From assembly GCF_014844035.1 (NCBI RefSeq), contig NZ_CP062159.1, positions 1,612,001-1,676,000 of the forward strand: 64,000 bases of DNA, read 5' to 3'. Both the position numbers and the translations under genes were made by a program. The stretch's first letter is position 1; every line of letters begins with the position of its first letter. Below are positions 1-8,594 of the stretch, piece by piece. This stretch comes from Flavobacterium sp. MDT1-60 (GTDB lineage Bacteria > Bacteroidota > Bacteroidia > Flavobacteriales > Flavobacteriaceae). The notes below the pieces were generated by a model, which was not told the origin of the DNA, made no database searches, and saw only the letters and a list, made by a program, of their open reading frames with translations.

Positions 1-167
1 AAGTGAGATGTTACCTGACTGCAACAAACGTTTTTGTTCTTACAAATTATTCAGGTCCGGATCCAGAGGTTTCTACAAGAAGAAATACTCCGCTTACGCC
101 AGGTGTTGATTATTCAGCATATCCACGTAGCAGACAATTGGTTTTTGGTTTAAACCTAAGTTTTTAA
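1..167 (+). CDS. C-terminal end of SusC-like TonB-dependent outer membrane receptor (partial)
   Basis: Only the last 54 codons are inside the window, read in the frame starting at base 3 and ending with TAA at 165-167. The tail contains SGPDPEVSTRR, then TPGVDYSAYPRSR, and ends QLVFGLNLSF. This is the typical last strand of a SusC/RagA receptor, with an aromatic C-terminal residue for outer-membrane insertion. A SusD lipoprotein starts 16 bases downstream, which is the standard SusC-SusD order. In that family SusC is the TonB-driven channel that imports oligosaccharides (sometimes peptides) captured with SusD. The start, plug domain and substrate cannot be judged from here. Confidence 0.88.
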   Translation, partial: VRCYLTATNVFVLTNYSGPDPEVSTRRNTPLTPGVDYSAYPRSRQLVFGLNLSF

Positions 168-183
168 TTTAATAATTATCACG

Positions 184-1974
184 ATGAAACATAAAATAAT
201 AATAGCAGGTTTAATTATAACAAGTCTTTTTACTTCTTGTCAGGAAGATTTTTTAGAGGCTCCTGCACAATCAACATTAGACGAATCAATAATTTTTTCT
301 ACAGCAGGATTGGCTGAAGGTGCGGTTGATGGAATAAAAGTACCTTTTGCTGAAACTAATTCTTACAGAGGTCGTTTTCTTCCTTTTTATGGATTGAACA
401 CAGATATTGAATGGTATAATAGTTCGCAAACAGCAGGTGATGCTGCAGATTTATGTGTTTACGATGCAAAAGCGATCAATTCGCAAATGAATACTACAAA
501 TAATGCCTGGGCAATGATGTATTCCGGAATTGAACGTGCTAATATTTGTATCCGTGGTTTACGCCAATATGGTGACCCAAGACCAGGGACAGATCTTGGA
601 TATTTATTAGGAGAGGCTTTGACATTAAGAGCAATTTATTATGCAGATTTAATTAAAGCTTGGGGGGATGTTCCTGCTCGTTTTGAGCCAATTAATTCAG
701 CAACAATTTATTTACCTAAATCAAGTCGTGATGTAGTGTACAAACAAATTATTCAGGATTTGGGAGAAGCTTCTACTTTAGTGCCTTGGCCAAATGAAAC
801 TACTGCAACAAATTCTGTAGAAAGAATTAATAAGGCTTTTGTAAAAGGATTTCGTGCTCGTTTAGCTTTGGCTGCAAGTGGATTTCAACAATATCCTGAC
901 GGAATCAGAAGAAGTACAGATCCGGCACTTTCAGTTGCGGCAATGTATAGATTAGCTTTAGACGAATCTCGTTCTGTAATTGCTAGTGGAAAAGCTCGTT
1001 TAGAGCCATCATTTGAAACATTTTGGAAAAAATACAATCAGGAAGTTACAACGGCAGGAGGAGAGTCCCTTTGGGAACTTCCGTTTGCAGATGGTAGAGG
1101 CAGAATGTTATTTAGTTTTGCTGTTCGCCACACTACTAATGACCAGTTTCATGCTAATGGAGCGAATCGTGGAGGTACTGCGGGACCACTTCCTTTCGTT
1201 TTTTATGATTATGATCAACAAGATACGCGTAGAGATGTAACTTGTGTGCCATATAAATATGGTACAGCGGTTAATAATATTGCAAAACAAGAATTAGGTG
1301 CGTTAAATACCTGGTACTTCGGGAAATACCGTTACGAATGGATGAATCGTTTTGTGACGTCAACCAATGACGATGGTGTCAATAAAATCTACATGCGTTA
1401 TGCTGAGGTGCTTCTTATTGCAGCAGAGGCGGCTAACGAATTAGAAGGGCCGGGTGCCGCAGCTCCTTACTTAAAAGAAATTCGCAGAAGAGCGTTCCCT
1501 TCAGCAGCTCAGGCTGTAAAAGTTGATGCTTATGTAAATGCCTTAACGAGTAAAGAAACAATGTTTAATGCTCTTGTTGAAGAAAATAAATTTGAGTTTA
1601 CAGGAGAAATGGAGCGTAAACAAGCACTTATTCGCTGGAATATGCTTAAAGCAAAATTAGATCAGGCAAAACAAAAAATGACAAGTTTAGCCACTCACAC
1701 AGGTGAATACGCTGATGTGCCAGCTACTTTGTATTATAAATTTAAAGCGGATAACGTATCTCTTGATATTTACGGATTAAACAGAGGAGAAACTACAAAT
1801 CCGGGTGTAGCCTATACTGCTTTCCCATGGACATGGACAGGAGCAGCGGCAGATACTAAGATAAATTCATTGTATAAACCAGGAGTTAACCCTGATAACA
1901 GACAATTTTGGCCAATATGGCAAGTGTTTATTGATGGAAGTAATGGACAATTAGTTAATGATTACAATTATTAA
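184..1974 (+). CDS. SusD/RagB-family nutrient-binding outer membrane lipoprotein
   Basis: A 596-residue protein. It begins with a lipoprotein signal (hydrophobic residues 4-16, lipobox LFTSC with Cys19), so the mature protein is lipid-anchored at the outer membrane. The TPR-rich SusD fold is suggested by the segments NAWAMMYSGIERANICI (about 110), LGEALTLRAIYYADLIKAWGDVP (about 142-164) and, near 405, KIYMRYAEVLLIAAEAANE, which are hallmark helices of RagB/SusD. It forms a bed-and-lid complex with the SusC receptor just upstream. The preceding spacer is only 16 bases, so the two are cotranscribed. The likely role is capture of a glycan at the cell surface. The substrate is unknown because no carbohydrate enzyme lies in the window. 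Length is normal for the family. Confidence 0.93.
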   Translation: MKHKIIIAGLIITSLFTSCQEDFLEAPAQSTLDESIIFSTAGLAEGAVDGIKVPFAETNSYRGRFLPFYGLNTDIEWYNSSQTAGDAADLCVYDAKAINSQMNTTNNAWAMMYSGIERANICIRGLRQYGDPRPGTDLGYLLGEALTLRAIYYADLIKAWGDVPARFEPINSATIYLPKSSRDVVYKQIIQDLGEASTLVPWPNETTATNSVERINKAFVKGFRARLALAASGFQQYPDGIRRSTDPALSVAAMYRLALDESRSVIASGKARLEPSFETFWKKYNQEVTTAGGESLWELPFADGRGRMLFSFAVRHTTNDQFHANGANRGGTAGPLPFVFYDYDQQDTRRDVTCVPYKYGTAVNNIAKQELGALNTWYFGKYRYEWMNRFVTSTNDDGVNKIYMRYAEVLLIAAEAANELEGPGAAAPYLKEIRRRAFPSAAQAVKVDAYVNALTSKETMFNALVEENKFEFTGEMERKQALIRWNMLKAKLDQAKQKMTSLATHTGEYADVPATLYYKFKADNVSLDIYGLNRGETTNPGVAYTAFPWTWTGAAADTKINSLYKPGVNPDNRQFWPIWQVFIDGSNGQLVNDYNY

Positions 1975-2007
1975 ATCATAGAAAAATATAATCAATTATA
2001 AGATATT

Positions 2008-3573
2008 ATGATGAAAACAAAATATATAGTAAAAGGATTAATAGCCACATTACTAGTTGCATTTGCAGTTTCAAGCTGTGAAAGTTATACTGAGGAGCTA
2101 TTAGATGGTATCGGAAATACGAGAGAGTTTTCTCCAATTGCGCTTACTGCAAAAGTGAGAAACCAAACTTTCGTTGAACTTAATTGGACTGTAAATTCAG
2201 CTGCAGATCATTATACAGTTGAATTTAGTGCCGATGATCCCGATTTTAAAGTGATTTATAAAACGCTACAAGTTACGGGGTCTCAATTGCCAATATCTGT
2301 TCCTCTGGAAGGAGAAACGGTTTACGCGATTCGTGTAAAAGCGATTACAACAGGTCTGGAGGATTCTAAGTGGACGGTTACATCAGCAACAACATTATCG
2401 GAACAAATTTTCTTTCCAATTCAGGAAACTGATGTTGAAGGCACCTCTGTTACTTTAAGATGGACTCCTAATAGCAATGTAACGCAAATTACTGCTAATG
2501 GTAATATTTCACATACTATTACACCTGCAGAAAAAACAACAGGAGTTGCTGTTGTAACAGGACTTACAGGTGAAACGGCTTATACAGCTACTTTGCTAAA
2601 TGGTGTTAAGAAAAGAGGAATATTAACCTTTACAACTGGAGTTGACCTGACAACTGGTATTGTAATTAATTCTACGGATGATTTAAATGCAAAAATTACA
2701 CAAGCAGCCTCAGGTGCAAAACTATTCTTGATGCCAGGAAATTATAACGTTTATGTTGGTGATATTGTATTAACTAAACCAGTTACGATCAGAGGAGCAA
2801 AAAGTTATAATAAACCATTAGTAAATGCAACTTTCACTGCTGCAGCTGGAGCTTCTGCAATAAGTTTGATAGACTTAGATTTGAATGGAACAGGAATTAC
2901 TAATTCAGCGGTTCTTACAGTCACAGGTGCTTCTAGCACTTATGGCGATATTTTAATAAGTGGTTGTAAAATTCACGATTACACTCGTGCTTTAATTTCT
3001 GCGAATGCTAGCTCAACAAAAGTGAAATCTTTTACTGTTGATAACAGTATCGTAAGAAATGTAAATACAAATATAGGTGCCGATTTTATCGATTTCAGAA
3101 ATACATATGTTGCTGATATTGTGCTAAAAAACAGCACATTTGATAATTGTTCTACTGCACGTGACTTTGTAAGAGTTGATGCTATTATTCCGCCTAATGG
3201 TTTTTCTGGTACAGGTTTAACGACTAATGTATTGATTGATAAATGTACCTTGTATAAAGTGTCTAATACAGTAGCTCCAAAAAGAATCTTGTATGTTCGT
3301 TTTGGCTCGAATACTTCAACAGTAAGAAATACATTGATTACTGAAACGACAGCTATTCACTCAAATCAAACTACTACAACTGCGCCTGCATTTACTAAAA
3401 ATTACTATTTCAATGCGCCAAGTTTTATAGATGCAACGATTACTGCAAATAGAGTTGACGCAACTGCAACGTTTGCTGATCCGCAATTTGTAAATGCAGC
3501 GGCGGGTGATTTTACAGTTAAAAATCAAACTATGAAAGACAACCTAATTGGTGATCCACGTTGGAGGCAATAA
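2008..3573 (+). CDS. Surface lipoprotein with fibronectin-III-like and beta-helix (DUF4957/DUF5123-like) domains
   Basis: A 521-residue predicted lipoprotein: hydrophobic N-terminus, then VSSC with Cys24, followed by acidic residues. Residues about 40-130 look like a fibronectin type III module (TFVELNWTVNSAADHYTVEF, then YAIRVKAITTG), with a second FN3-like stretch to about 210. From about 220 the sequence has short repeating strands such as LFLMPGNYNVYVGDIVL, VTIRGAKSYNKPL, NSIVRNVNTN and NSTFDNCSTARDF. This matches a right-handed parallel beta-helix of the DUF4957/DUF5123 type, which often accompanies SusCD in polysaccharide loci. No lyase catalytic residues could be assigned, so a glycan-binding role is as likely as an enzymatic one. 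It lies 33 bases after susD and is followed by a strong terminator, so it is the last gene of the operon. Confidence 0.8.
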   Translation: MMKTKYIVKGLIATLLVAFAVSSCESYTEELLDGIGNTREFSPIALTAKVRNQTFVELNWTVNSAADHYTVEFSADDPDFKVIYKTLQVTGSQLPISVPLEGETVYAIRVKAITTGLEDSKWTVTSATTLSEQIFFPIQETDVEGTSVTLRWTPNSNVTQITANGNISHTITPAEKTTGVAVVTGLTGETAYTATLLNGVKKRGILTFTTGVDLTTGIVINSTDDLNAKITQAASGAKLFLMPGNYNVYVGDIVLTKPVTIRGAKSYNKPLVNATFTAAAGASAISLIDLDLNGTGITNSAVLTVTGASSTYGDILISGCKIHDYTRALISANASSTKVKSFTVDNSIVRNVNTNIGADFIDFRNTYVADIVLKNSTFDNCSTARDFVRVDAIIPPNGFSGTGLTTNVLIDKCTLYKVSNTVAPKRILYVRFGSNTSTVRNTLITETTAIHSNQTTTTAPAFTKNYYFNAPSFIDATITANRVDATATFADPQFVNAAAGDFTVKNQTMKDNLIGDPRWRQ

Positions 3574-3592
3574 GAATTATATACTAAGTTTA

Positions 3593-3627
3593 ATAAAAAA
3601 AAGGATGCAAACAGCATCCTTTTTTTA
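3593..3627 (+). terminator. Intrinsic terminator of the SusCD operon
   Basis: An A-rich arm with GGATGC, a short AAACA loop, then GCATCC and a run of T. The hairpin sits 20 bases after the beta-helix lipoprotein stop codon. Confidence 0.9.
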
Positions 3628-3755
3628 TTAAATATAATAGAAGAAGAATAAAATCCGTTTAAATCCGCGTTCTATTTAATAGCCATTTAAAATTGTTAAT
3701 CCTTCCAGATTTCATTTCCTCAATAATAAATCGAAGTTGAGAGAAGGGTGTAATT

Positions 3756-3956
3756 TTATTCCAATTCGATACAATCAAAAATATCGTTTTGGAGGACTAT
3801 TTCAGAAACTTCCGTTTCGCTATCGATTCGTAAAATGTTATCACAATCTTCAAGATCAAAATTCCATAGGGCATGAGGTAATAATTCGGAAAGTAAGGCA
3901 GTGGCGAATTCTAATTTTGATTTTGAATCGACATTCGTTTTAAAAACATAAATCAT
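3756..3956 (-). CDS. Small conserved hypothetical protein (66 aa)
   Basis: An acidic 66-residue protein beginning MIYVFKTNVDSK, with LLPHALWNFDLEDCDNILRID in the middle. I recall similar short proteins in other Bacteroidota (pattern VFKTNV ... W-F-DLEDCD-ILRI), which suggests a small ferredoxin-like alpha/beta fold, but no function is known to me. It has no signal peptide or membrane segment. The opposite-strand frame over the same bases lacks such a pattern, so I prefer this strand. The gene stands alone between the SusCD terminator and the end of the AraC gene. Confidence 0.62.
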   Translation of the reverse strand: MIYVFKTNVDSKSKLEFATALLSELLPHALWNFDLEDCDNILRIDSETEVSEIVLQNDIFDCIELE

Positions 3957-4025
3957 AATTTGCTTTTTTCAATGTGCAAATTTCAATAAAAAGCAAAGAA
4001 TTAAATAGGATATCGCAATCAATAA

Positions 4026-4946
4026 TTAGGACTTATCAATCATTTTTCTGTACTGAACCGGAGTCAGACCTTCATGTTTTTTAAAGAATCTGCTAAAGTA
4101 AGACTGATCCTCATGACCAACCTGCATAGCAATTTCACTAATAGAAAATGTAGTTTGATAGAGTAAATATTTTGCTTCAAGTATTATGGTCTCGTCAATC
4201 CATTTGGTTGCCGACTTACCAGTAGCTGTTTTAATAGATTTGTTTAAATGATTGGGTGTCACATTCAAAAGCGAAGCGTAATAATTGACCTGATGATTTA
4301 TTTTGATATGATCGTAAATAAGGGCTCTGAATTTGGACGAAAGTATTGTTGCCGCATTATTGTTTTTGGCCGTTTTGGTGTTGTTTTTATTCATTTCGCA
4401 GAATAGCGCCACCAAATACGATTGAACGATTTCTAAATTGACTTTTTCGCTTGCAACATATTCATGTTGGAGACGGCTGAATAAATTAAGAATAAAAGGA
4501 AATTCCGTTTCTGAAACGGGAATTTGCGGATTGCCACCAATTTTTAGAAAGTCAAATTCATTAATCATTTCGCTTCCTCCATATTTTCCAATTAAAACAT
4601 CAGGATGAAATTGACAGACAAAACCAACATGCTTATTGTTTAAATGTTCTACTGAAAAAATCTGACCAGCCGGAACTACTATAATTCCGTTAGAATATGT
4701 ATGATATTCTTCAAAGCCAATTTTGATGCTATGTATGCCTGAAGTTATAAAAATGATCGTGTGGCAACTGTGTTTAGAAGGCGGAACCGGAAATTGAAGT
4801 CCCATCATTTCTTCTATTTTTAAACAAAAAAAATGATCTGAATTCGATTTAAAAAGTAAGAGCATCGGATTTTCTTCACCAAGAAACCGTTCCCGGAATC
4901 CCTTCGATCCGTATGTTTTTATTTTTTCAGTTTCCTGTTTTTTCAT
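4026..4946 (-). CDS. AraC-family transcriptional regulator
   Basis: A 306-residue protein with an N-terminal cupin-like sensor region (about 40-170, including TSGIHSIKIGFEEYHTYSNG and VVPAGQIF) and a C-terminal double helix-turn-helix (about 205-303). The second HTH reads FSISEIAMQVGHEDQSYFSR then FFKKHEGLTPVQYRK, the classical AraC/XylS signature. The first HTH (YASLLNVTPNHLNKSIK) is also intact. It is a cytoplasmic DNA-binding activator or repressor, and its ligand is unknown. The start lies 2 bases after the stop of the upstream gene (4949-5512), so the two are very likely cotranscribed and translationally coupled. The target could be that partner operon or the nearby SusCD locus; the sequence does not decide. 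Confidence 0.9.
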   Translation of the reverse strand: MKKQETEKIKTYGSKGFRERFLGEENPMLLLFKSNSDHFFCLKIEEMMGLQFPVPPSKHSCHTIIFITSGIHSIKIGFEEYHTYSNGIIVVPAGQIFSVEHLNNKHVGFVCQFHPDVLIGKYGGSEMINEFDFLKIGGNPQIPVSETEFPFILNLFSRLQHEYVASEKVNLEIVQSYLVALFCEMNKNNTKTAKNNNAATILSSKFRALIYDHIKINHQVNYYASLLNVTPNHLNKSIKTATGKSATKWIDETIILEAKYLLYQTTFSISEIAMQVGHEDQSYFSRFFKKHEGLTPVQYRKMIDKS

Positions 4947-4948
4947 CC

Positions 4949-5512
4949 TTAATAATACAGTCTAAAATCAAGCAGTTGACAAAGTGCATAATGTTTTTGA
5001 TACAATTCTTCAACGACTTCGGTAAGATCGTCATTGTCTTGGTACAAGCTAAAAAAAGCCTTATCAATAGTACTGCTGCTTGCTATTTTATTATAAGTGG
5101 ATCCGTAACCTGAGATGGCACGTGCTCCGGTTATGTCCAGAAAATACTGAGCTTCGTCCTTTCTGAGGTCTAATATCTTTTTGTTGGCAAAATGAATGAT
5201 TTTACCCTTCATTTTTCCTTCAAAAAGTTCCGCTATTTCTTCAAGGCTGTAATAATAATCATGAAGACAGATGTTATTAGGTTCACCGGGCATTACTAAA
5301 TAAATAATTTCATAATCTTTAAAATTATGATCTTCATATAGTAATACATTAAGGCTTTCTTCGAGACCTTCAATGGTATCACATGTTTTATAAATACTGG
5401 CAATGCCTTGATCAATAGCAATTTCTTCTAAGTTCTTAAGCACTTGAGTCTCCAAATAAGTATCTACATCAGGAACACCTTCCAGGCAGAAAATAAATTT
5501 ATCATGCTCCAT
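4949..5512 (-). CDS. Caspase/CHAT-like protein lacking catalytic residues (resembles DUF6642)
   Basis: A 187-residue cytoplasmic protein, family recalled with moderate certainty. The core reads EIIYLVMPGEPNN (68-80), YSLEEIAELFEGKMKGKIIHF (88-108), then FLDITGARAISGYG and IASSSTIDKAFF (124-154). This order (strand ending at a HG position, helix, strand with HF..C, then TGA..GY and SS..D) resembles caspase-fold CHAT-like proteins of the DUF6642 kind. Where I would expect the catalytic His-Gly there is Pro75-Gly76, and where I would expect the catalytic Cys (HFxxC) there is Lys111. If the alignment is right, this is an inactive pseudo-enzyme, perhaps a binding or signalling module. It is coupled to the AraC regulator downstream (2-base gap). 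Alternative: an unrelated Rossmann-like protein. Confidence 0.6.
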   Translation of the reverse strand: MEHDKFIFCLEGVPDVDTYLETQVLKNLEEIAIDQGIASIYKTCDTIEGLEESLNVLLYEDHNFKDYEIIYLVMPGEPNNICLHDYYYSLEEIAELFEGKMKGKIIHFANKKILDLRKDEAQYFLDITGARAISGYGSTYNKIASSSTIDKAFFSLYQDNDDLTEVVEELYQKHYALCQLLDFRLYY

Positions 5513-5571
5513 AACGGTACACTTTCAGGTTTTGATGATTGGTGAAAAGACGCTCTTTGTTTTCGTTCTGA

Positions 5572-5579
5572 CAAAAGTA
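5572..5579 (-). promoter_or_regulatory. Predicted -7 box for the caspase-like/AraC operon
   Basis: The minus strand reads TACTTTTG, matching the Bacteroidota -7 consensus TAnnTTTG, 59 bases before the start codon at 5512. I did not find a convincing -33 TTG. The rest of the 338-base gap to 5851 holds no gene that I can see. Confidence 0.5.
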
Positions 5580-5850
5580 TTTTTTTATGTGGAAAAACTG
5601 CTATGATGAGGTTATTTTAACGCATTTTTTAGATTGCAATAACAATCGGTTTTAAGCCCTATCATTGTTTTAAAATTTGAAATTGAAGCATAGTAAAGTT
5701 ATTCAAAATATTTTTACAAAGAAATGTCTTATAATTTATTAGGGTTAAATAGATACAATTTGGAACAACAAATCCCAACTCTTTTTTATAGCAAACCATT
5801 AATTTTGAAGTAACGAATTTTTATTTCCAAATTCAAAAAAGCAAAGCAAA

Positions 5851-7113
5851 ATGGTGAACGAGAGAGTGATGGAGAAGCTGGGTATACTGGCCGATGCGGC
5901 GAAATATGATGTTTCGTGTTCGTCGGCATTAAGCAAGCGCGAGAATAAAGACAAAGGATTGGGGAACGCAAAAGGTTATGGTATTTGTCATGCGTTTACC
6001 GAAGATGGGCGTTGTGTATCGTTATTGAAAATTTTACTGACCAACCATTGCATTTTTGATTGTGCGTATTGCGTAAGCAGGAAAAGCAATGACGTGAAGC
6101 GCGCCGCTTTTACAGTGCAGGAAGTCGTTGATTTGACCATAGGTTTTTACCGAAGAAATTATATTGAAGGTTTGTTTTTGAGTTCGGGTATTTTTGATAA
6201 CGCAGATTATACTATGGAACGTTTGGTTAGAATTGCTAAGAAATTGCGATTAGAAGAGAATTTTAATGGCTACATTCATCTTAAAGCGATTCCGGGAGCC
6301 AGCGATGAATTGCTGAAGCAAGCCGGAATCTATGCAGATCGCTTAAGTGTAAATGTCGAAATGCCAACAGAGCAAAGCCTTAAATTATTGGCACCGGATA
6401 AAAATCATAAGGATGTGATAAAGCCGATGGAATACCTCAAAAATGAAATTGCAGGTTATAAAGAAGAAAAAAAACTCAATTATAAAGCACCACTTTTTGC
6501 TCCTGCCGGACAAAGTACACAAATGGTCATTGGGGCAACAAAAGAAAGTGATCTTGAGATTCTGGGTATGGCCGATTATTTTTATCAACAGATGAATATG
6601 AAACGCGTCTATTATTCGGGTTATGTGCCTATCAGCTATGATAATCGGCTTCCTGCTATTGGCACGCCGGTTCCGATAATTCGCGAAAACCGTTTGTATC
6701 AGGCCGATTGGCTCATTCGTTATTATGGATTTAATGTCAATGAAATAGTAGGATTAAACCAACCCAATCTCGATCTTGACATTGACCCTAAATTGGGATG
6801 GGCTTTGCATAACCTCAACCAATTTCCTGTTGACATCAACACAGCCGATTTAGAATTAATAAAACGAATTCCCGGAATAGGATATTTAAGTGCAAAAAAA
6901 ATTGTGGCGGCCAGACAATTTAAAAAACTTTTTCCGGAAGATTTGAGAAAGCTGGGAATTGCCTATTCTCGTGCCAAATACTTTCTGGCTTTCGCTACGC
7001 CGTTTCAAATGCAGAAAGATCTAACTTCTATCCAAATCAAGGATCAGATTTTAAATCTCCAAAAAAGTAAATACAAAAATGATTTCTCTAATCAGCTTGC
7101 TTTATTTAATTAA
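5851..7113 (+). CDS. Radical SAM protein, putative DNA modification/repair (TIGR03916-type, UDG-linked)
   Basis: A 420-residue cytoplasmic radical SAM enzyme. The [4Fe-4S] motif is CIFDCAYC (Cys67, Cys71, Cys74; C-x3-C-x2-C). The body includes the barrel segments GLFLSSGIF and YIHLKAIPGA. Near residues 330-362 is a helix-hairpin-helix DNA-binding motif (DINTADLELIKRIPGIG, then SAKKIVAARQ), as in ComEA and some repair proteins. The family is known by its constant pairing with a DUF4130/uracil-DNA-glycosylase-like protein. Here that partner starts one base after the TAA, so the two are translationally coupled. The combination suggests a radical-based repair or modification of damaged bases, but the reaction is not established. 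The start at 5851 is the first ATG of the frame. Confidence 0.87.
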   Translation: MVNERVMEKLGILADAAKYDVSCSSALSKRENKDKGLGNAKGYGICHAFTEDGRCVSLLKILLTNHCIFDCAYCVSRKSNDVKRAAFTVQEVVDLTIGFYRRNYIEGLFLSSGIFDNADYTMERLVRIAKKLRLEENFNGYIHLKAIPGASDELLKQAGIYADRLSVNVEMPTEQSLKLLAPDKNHKDVIKPMEYLKNEIAGYKEEKKLNYKAPLFAPAGQSTQMVIGATKESDLEILGMADYFYQQMNMKRVYYSGYVPISYDNRLPAIGTPVPIIRENRLYQADWLIRYYGFNVNEIVGLNQPNLDLDIDPKLGWALHNLNQFPVDINTADLELIKRIPGIGYLSAKKIVAARQFKKLFPEDLRKLGIAYSRAKYFLAFATPFQMQKDLTSIQIKDQILNLQKSKYKNDFSNQLALFN

Positions 7114-7114
7114 A

Positions 7115-7888
7115 ATGACACAAGTAATTTATGACGGAACTTATGAAGGCTGGCTCACTGCTGTATTTGAAATTTATGAATTTAAATTTCAGGATATTGT
7201 TTTTGCCAAAAAAGAAGCATCTGCGGTTTTACTCTTTGCAGAAAATCATTTTGTCGTAACAGATGTATCAAAGGCAAATCGGGTTTTGAAAGGTTTAAAG
7301 CAACGTCTTTCATCAGAAGGATTTGAAGGGATTTATAAAGCATTTTTATCGGATGTCAATCAGATTGAAGAAATTATGTTTCGGTTTACTAAATATGTAC
7401 TCTCCAGTTCCATAAATGTTGAAGAAGATTTTGGAAACAGTGATGTCTGGGAACTTAGAAGAGCAACCCGCCTGACCAGAAAAGAAGCGCATCGTATGGA
7501 AGCCTTTGTGCGTTTTAAACTTACCAAAGACCAATTGTATTATGCTATTATTGAGCCTGATTGTGATGTTTTGCCTTTGATAGAAAGTCATTTTAAAAAA
7601 CGGTACGCGGATCAGCGCTGGTTAATTTATGATGTAAAACGGAAGTATGGTATTTATTATGACCTTGAAAATGTTTCGACTATAGAATTGCAGTTTAATA
7701 CTAAGTCAAATTCAGCTAATCATTTAACTGAAATATGTGATGAGAAGGAAGAATTTTTTCAGAATCTGTGGCGATGTTATTTTAGCAGCGTAAATATTGA
7801 ATCCAGAAAAAATATGAAACTTCATATTCAGCATATGCCAAAACGATATTGGAAGCATATGATTGAGAAAATTCCAGAGACTAAATAG
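7115..7888 (+). CDS. DUF4130 / uracil-DNA-glycosylase-like DNA metabolism protein (TIGR03915-type)
   Basis: A 257-residue protein beginning MTQVIYDGTYEGWLTAVFEIYE, the typical start of the SAM-linked DUF4130 family. An in-frame ATG at 7079 inside the upstream gene is less likely, because the family starts at the VIYDGT strand and the ATG at 7115 follows the upstream stop by one base. The C-terminal half (YAIIEPDCDVLPLIESHFKKR, QRWLIYDVKRKYGIYYD) is the region assigned to the UDG-like fold. It has no signal peptide. It presumably acts with the radical SAM partner on DNA bases; whether it excises bases or only binds DNA is unknown to me. Confidence 0.87.
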   Translation: MTQVIYDGTYEGWLTAVFEIYEFKFQDIVFAKKEASAVLLFAENHFVVTDVSKANRVLKGLKQRLSSEGFEGIYKAFLSDVNQIEEIMFRFTKYVLSSSINVEEDFGNSDVWELRRATRLTRKEAHRMEAFVRFKLTKDQLYYAIIEPDCDVLPLIESHFKKRYADQRWLIYDVKRKYGIYYDLENVSTIELQFNTKSNSANHLTEICDEKEEFFQNLWRCYFSSVNIESRKNMKLHIQHMPKRYWKHMIEKIPETK

Positions 7889-8019
7889 AAATAACGAACT
7901 CTTTTTTGTCGAAAAGAATCAAAGACAAAAGATTTACTTCACATTATTTTATTTTAATCGGAGTTCAGTGAACTTCGTTTGGAAGGACAGCGGGAATAGC
8001 TCCTTATTCAAAAATAAAA

Positions 8020-8041
8020 AAGAGGCCTTTTAAAGCCTCTT
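8020..8041 (-). terminator. Intrinsic terminator after the secreted Gly/Lys-rich protein gene
   Basis: Arms AAGAGGC and GCCTCTT around an 8-base loop. The flank reads as T-rich on the minus strand. It lies 7 bases past the stop codon of the 8048-8521 gene. Confidence 0.8.
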
Positions 8042-8047
8042 AATTTT

Positions 8048-8521
8048 TTAATGTTTTCCGTTTCCTTTACCATTTCCGTGACCGTTGCCATTTCCATGAT
8101 TTCCGTTATCTTTTCCTTGTTTATTGTTTCCTTTTCCCGGTTTTTGTCCAATTGTTTTTTGAGGTTTTCCTTTGTACCCTTTTCCGTATTTTACTTTATG
8201 GGTTTTGAAATTGTCATAAGGAGCGTTTCCTCTGTAATCTGTCAACACCACTTTGTACTCGTTGTAAAGATCATAATTTCGATACACAGACGGAAGTGTT
8301 CTGGCTCTTATCCACTTTCCATTATTGATGTAAATATAATTGGATGAGCTTACATCATAATAGGTTTGAAGGTCTGGTAAATAATAATAACGTGCATCAT
8401 TATATCCAACTGGTCCCCAAGCTGGCGGCGTACCAATATTGACATTTACATTAACCTGAGCGTTTGAAAAATTAATTGCCATAAGCGACAATCCTATAAA
8501 CAGATATTTTAATGATTTCAT
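8048..8521 (-). CDS. Secreted protein with low-complexity Gly/Lys/Asn/His tail
   Basis: A 157-residue exported protein. It has a Sec signal peptide with predicted cleavage after Ala21 (SNA-Q). The mature part starts VNVNVNIG and then has a Tyr-rich module (RYYYLPDLQTYYDVSSSNYIY, 44-64) that I recall from short Flavobacteriia envelope proteins. From about residue 110 it is a highly basic tail of repeated GK, GN and NGHGNG units ending GKGNGKH. The tail should be disordered and could bind anionic polymers or metal. No catalytic domain is visible. It has its own terminator and no obvious operon partner. Confidence 0.8.
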   Translation of the reverse strand: MKSLKYLFIGLSLMAINFSNAQVNVNVNIGTPPAWGPVGYNDARYYYLPDLQTYYDVSSSNYIYINNGKWIRARTLPSVYRNYDLYNEYKVVLTDYRGNAPYDNFKTHKVKYGKGYKGKPQKTIGQKPGKGNNKQGKDNGNHGNGNGHGNGKGNGKH

Positions 8522-8594
8522 AATTTCAATTTTTTAAATAATTAATAATAAAGATACTAAAACAAAAAGCATACCTAAAATAAAATTAATTATT

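Noticed and set aside
7079..7114. Earlier start of the DUF4130 gene
   Set aside because: It falls inside the radical SAM gene and precedes the conserved VIYDGT start; the ATG at 7115 is one base after the stop.
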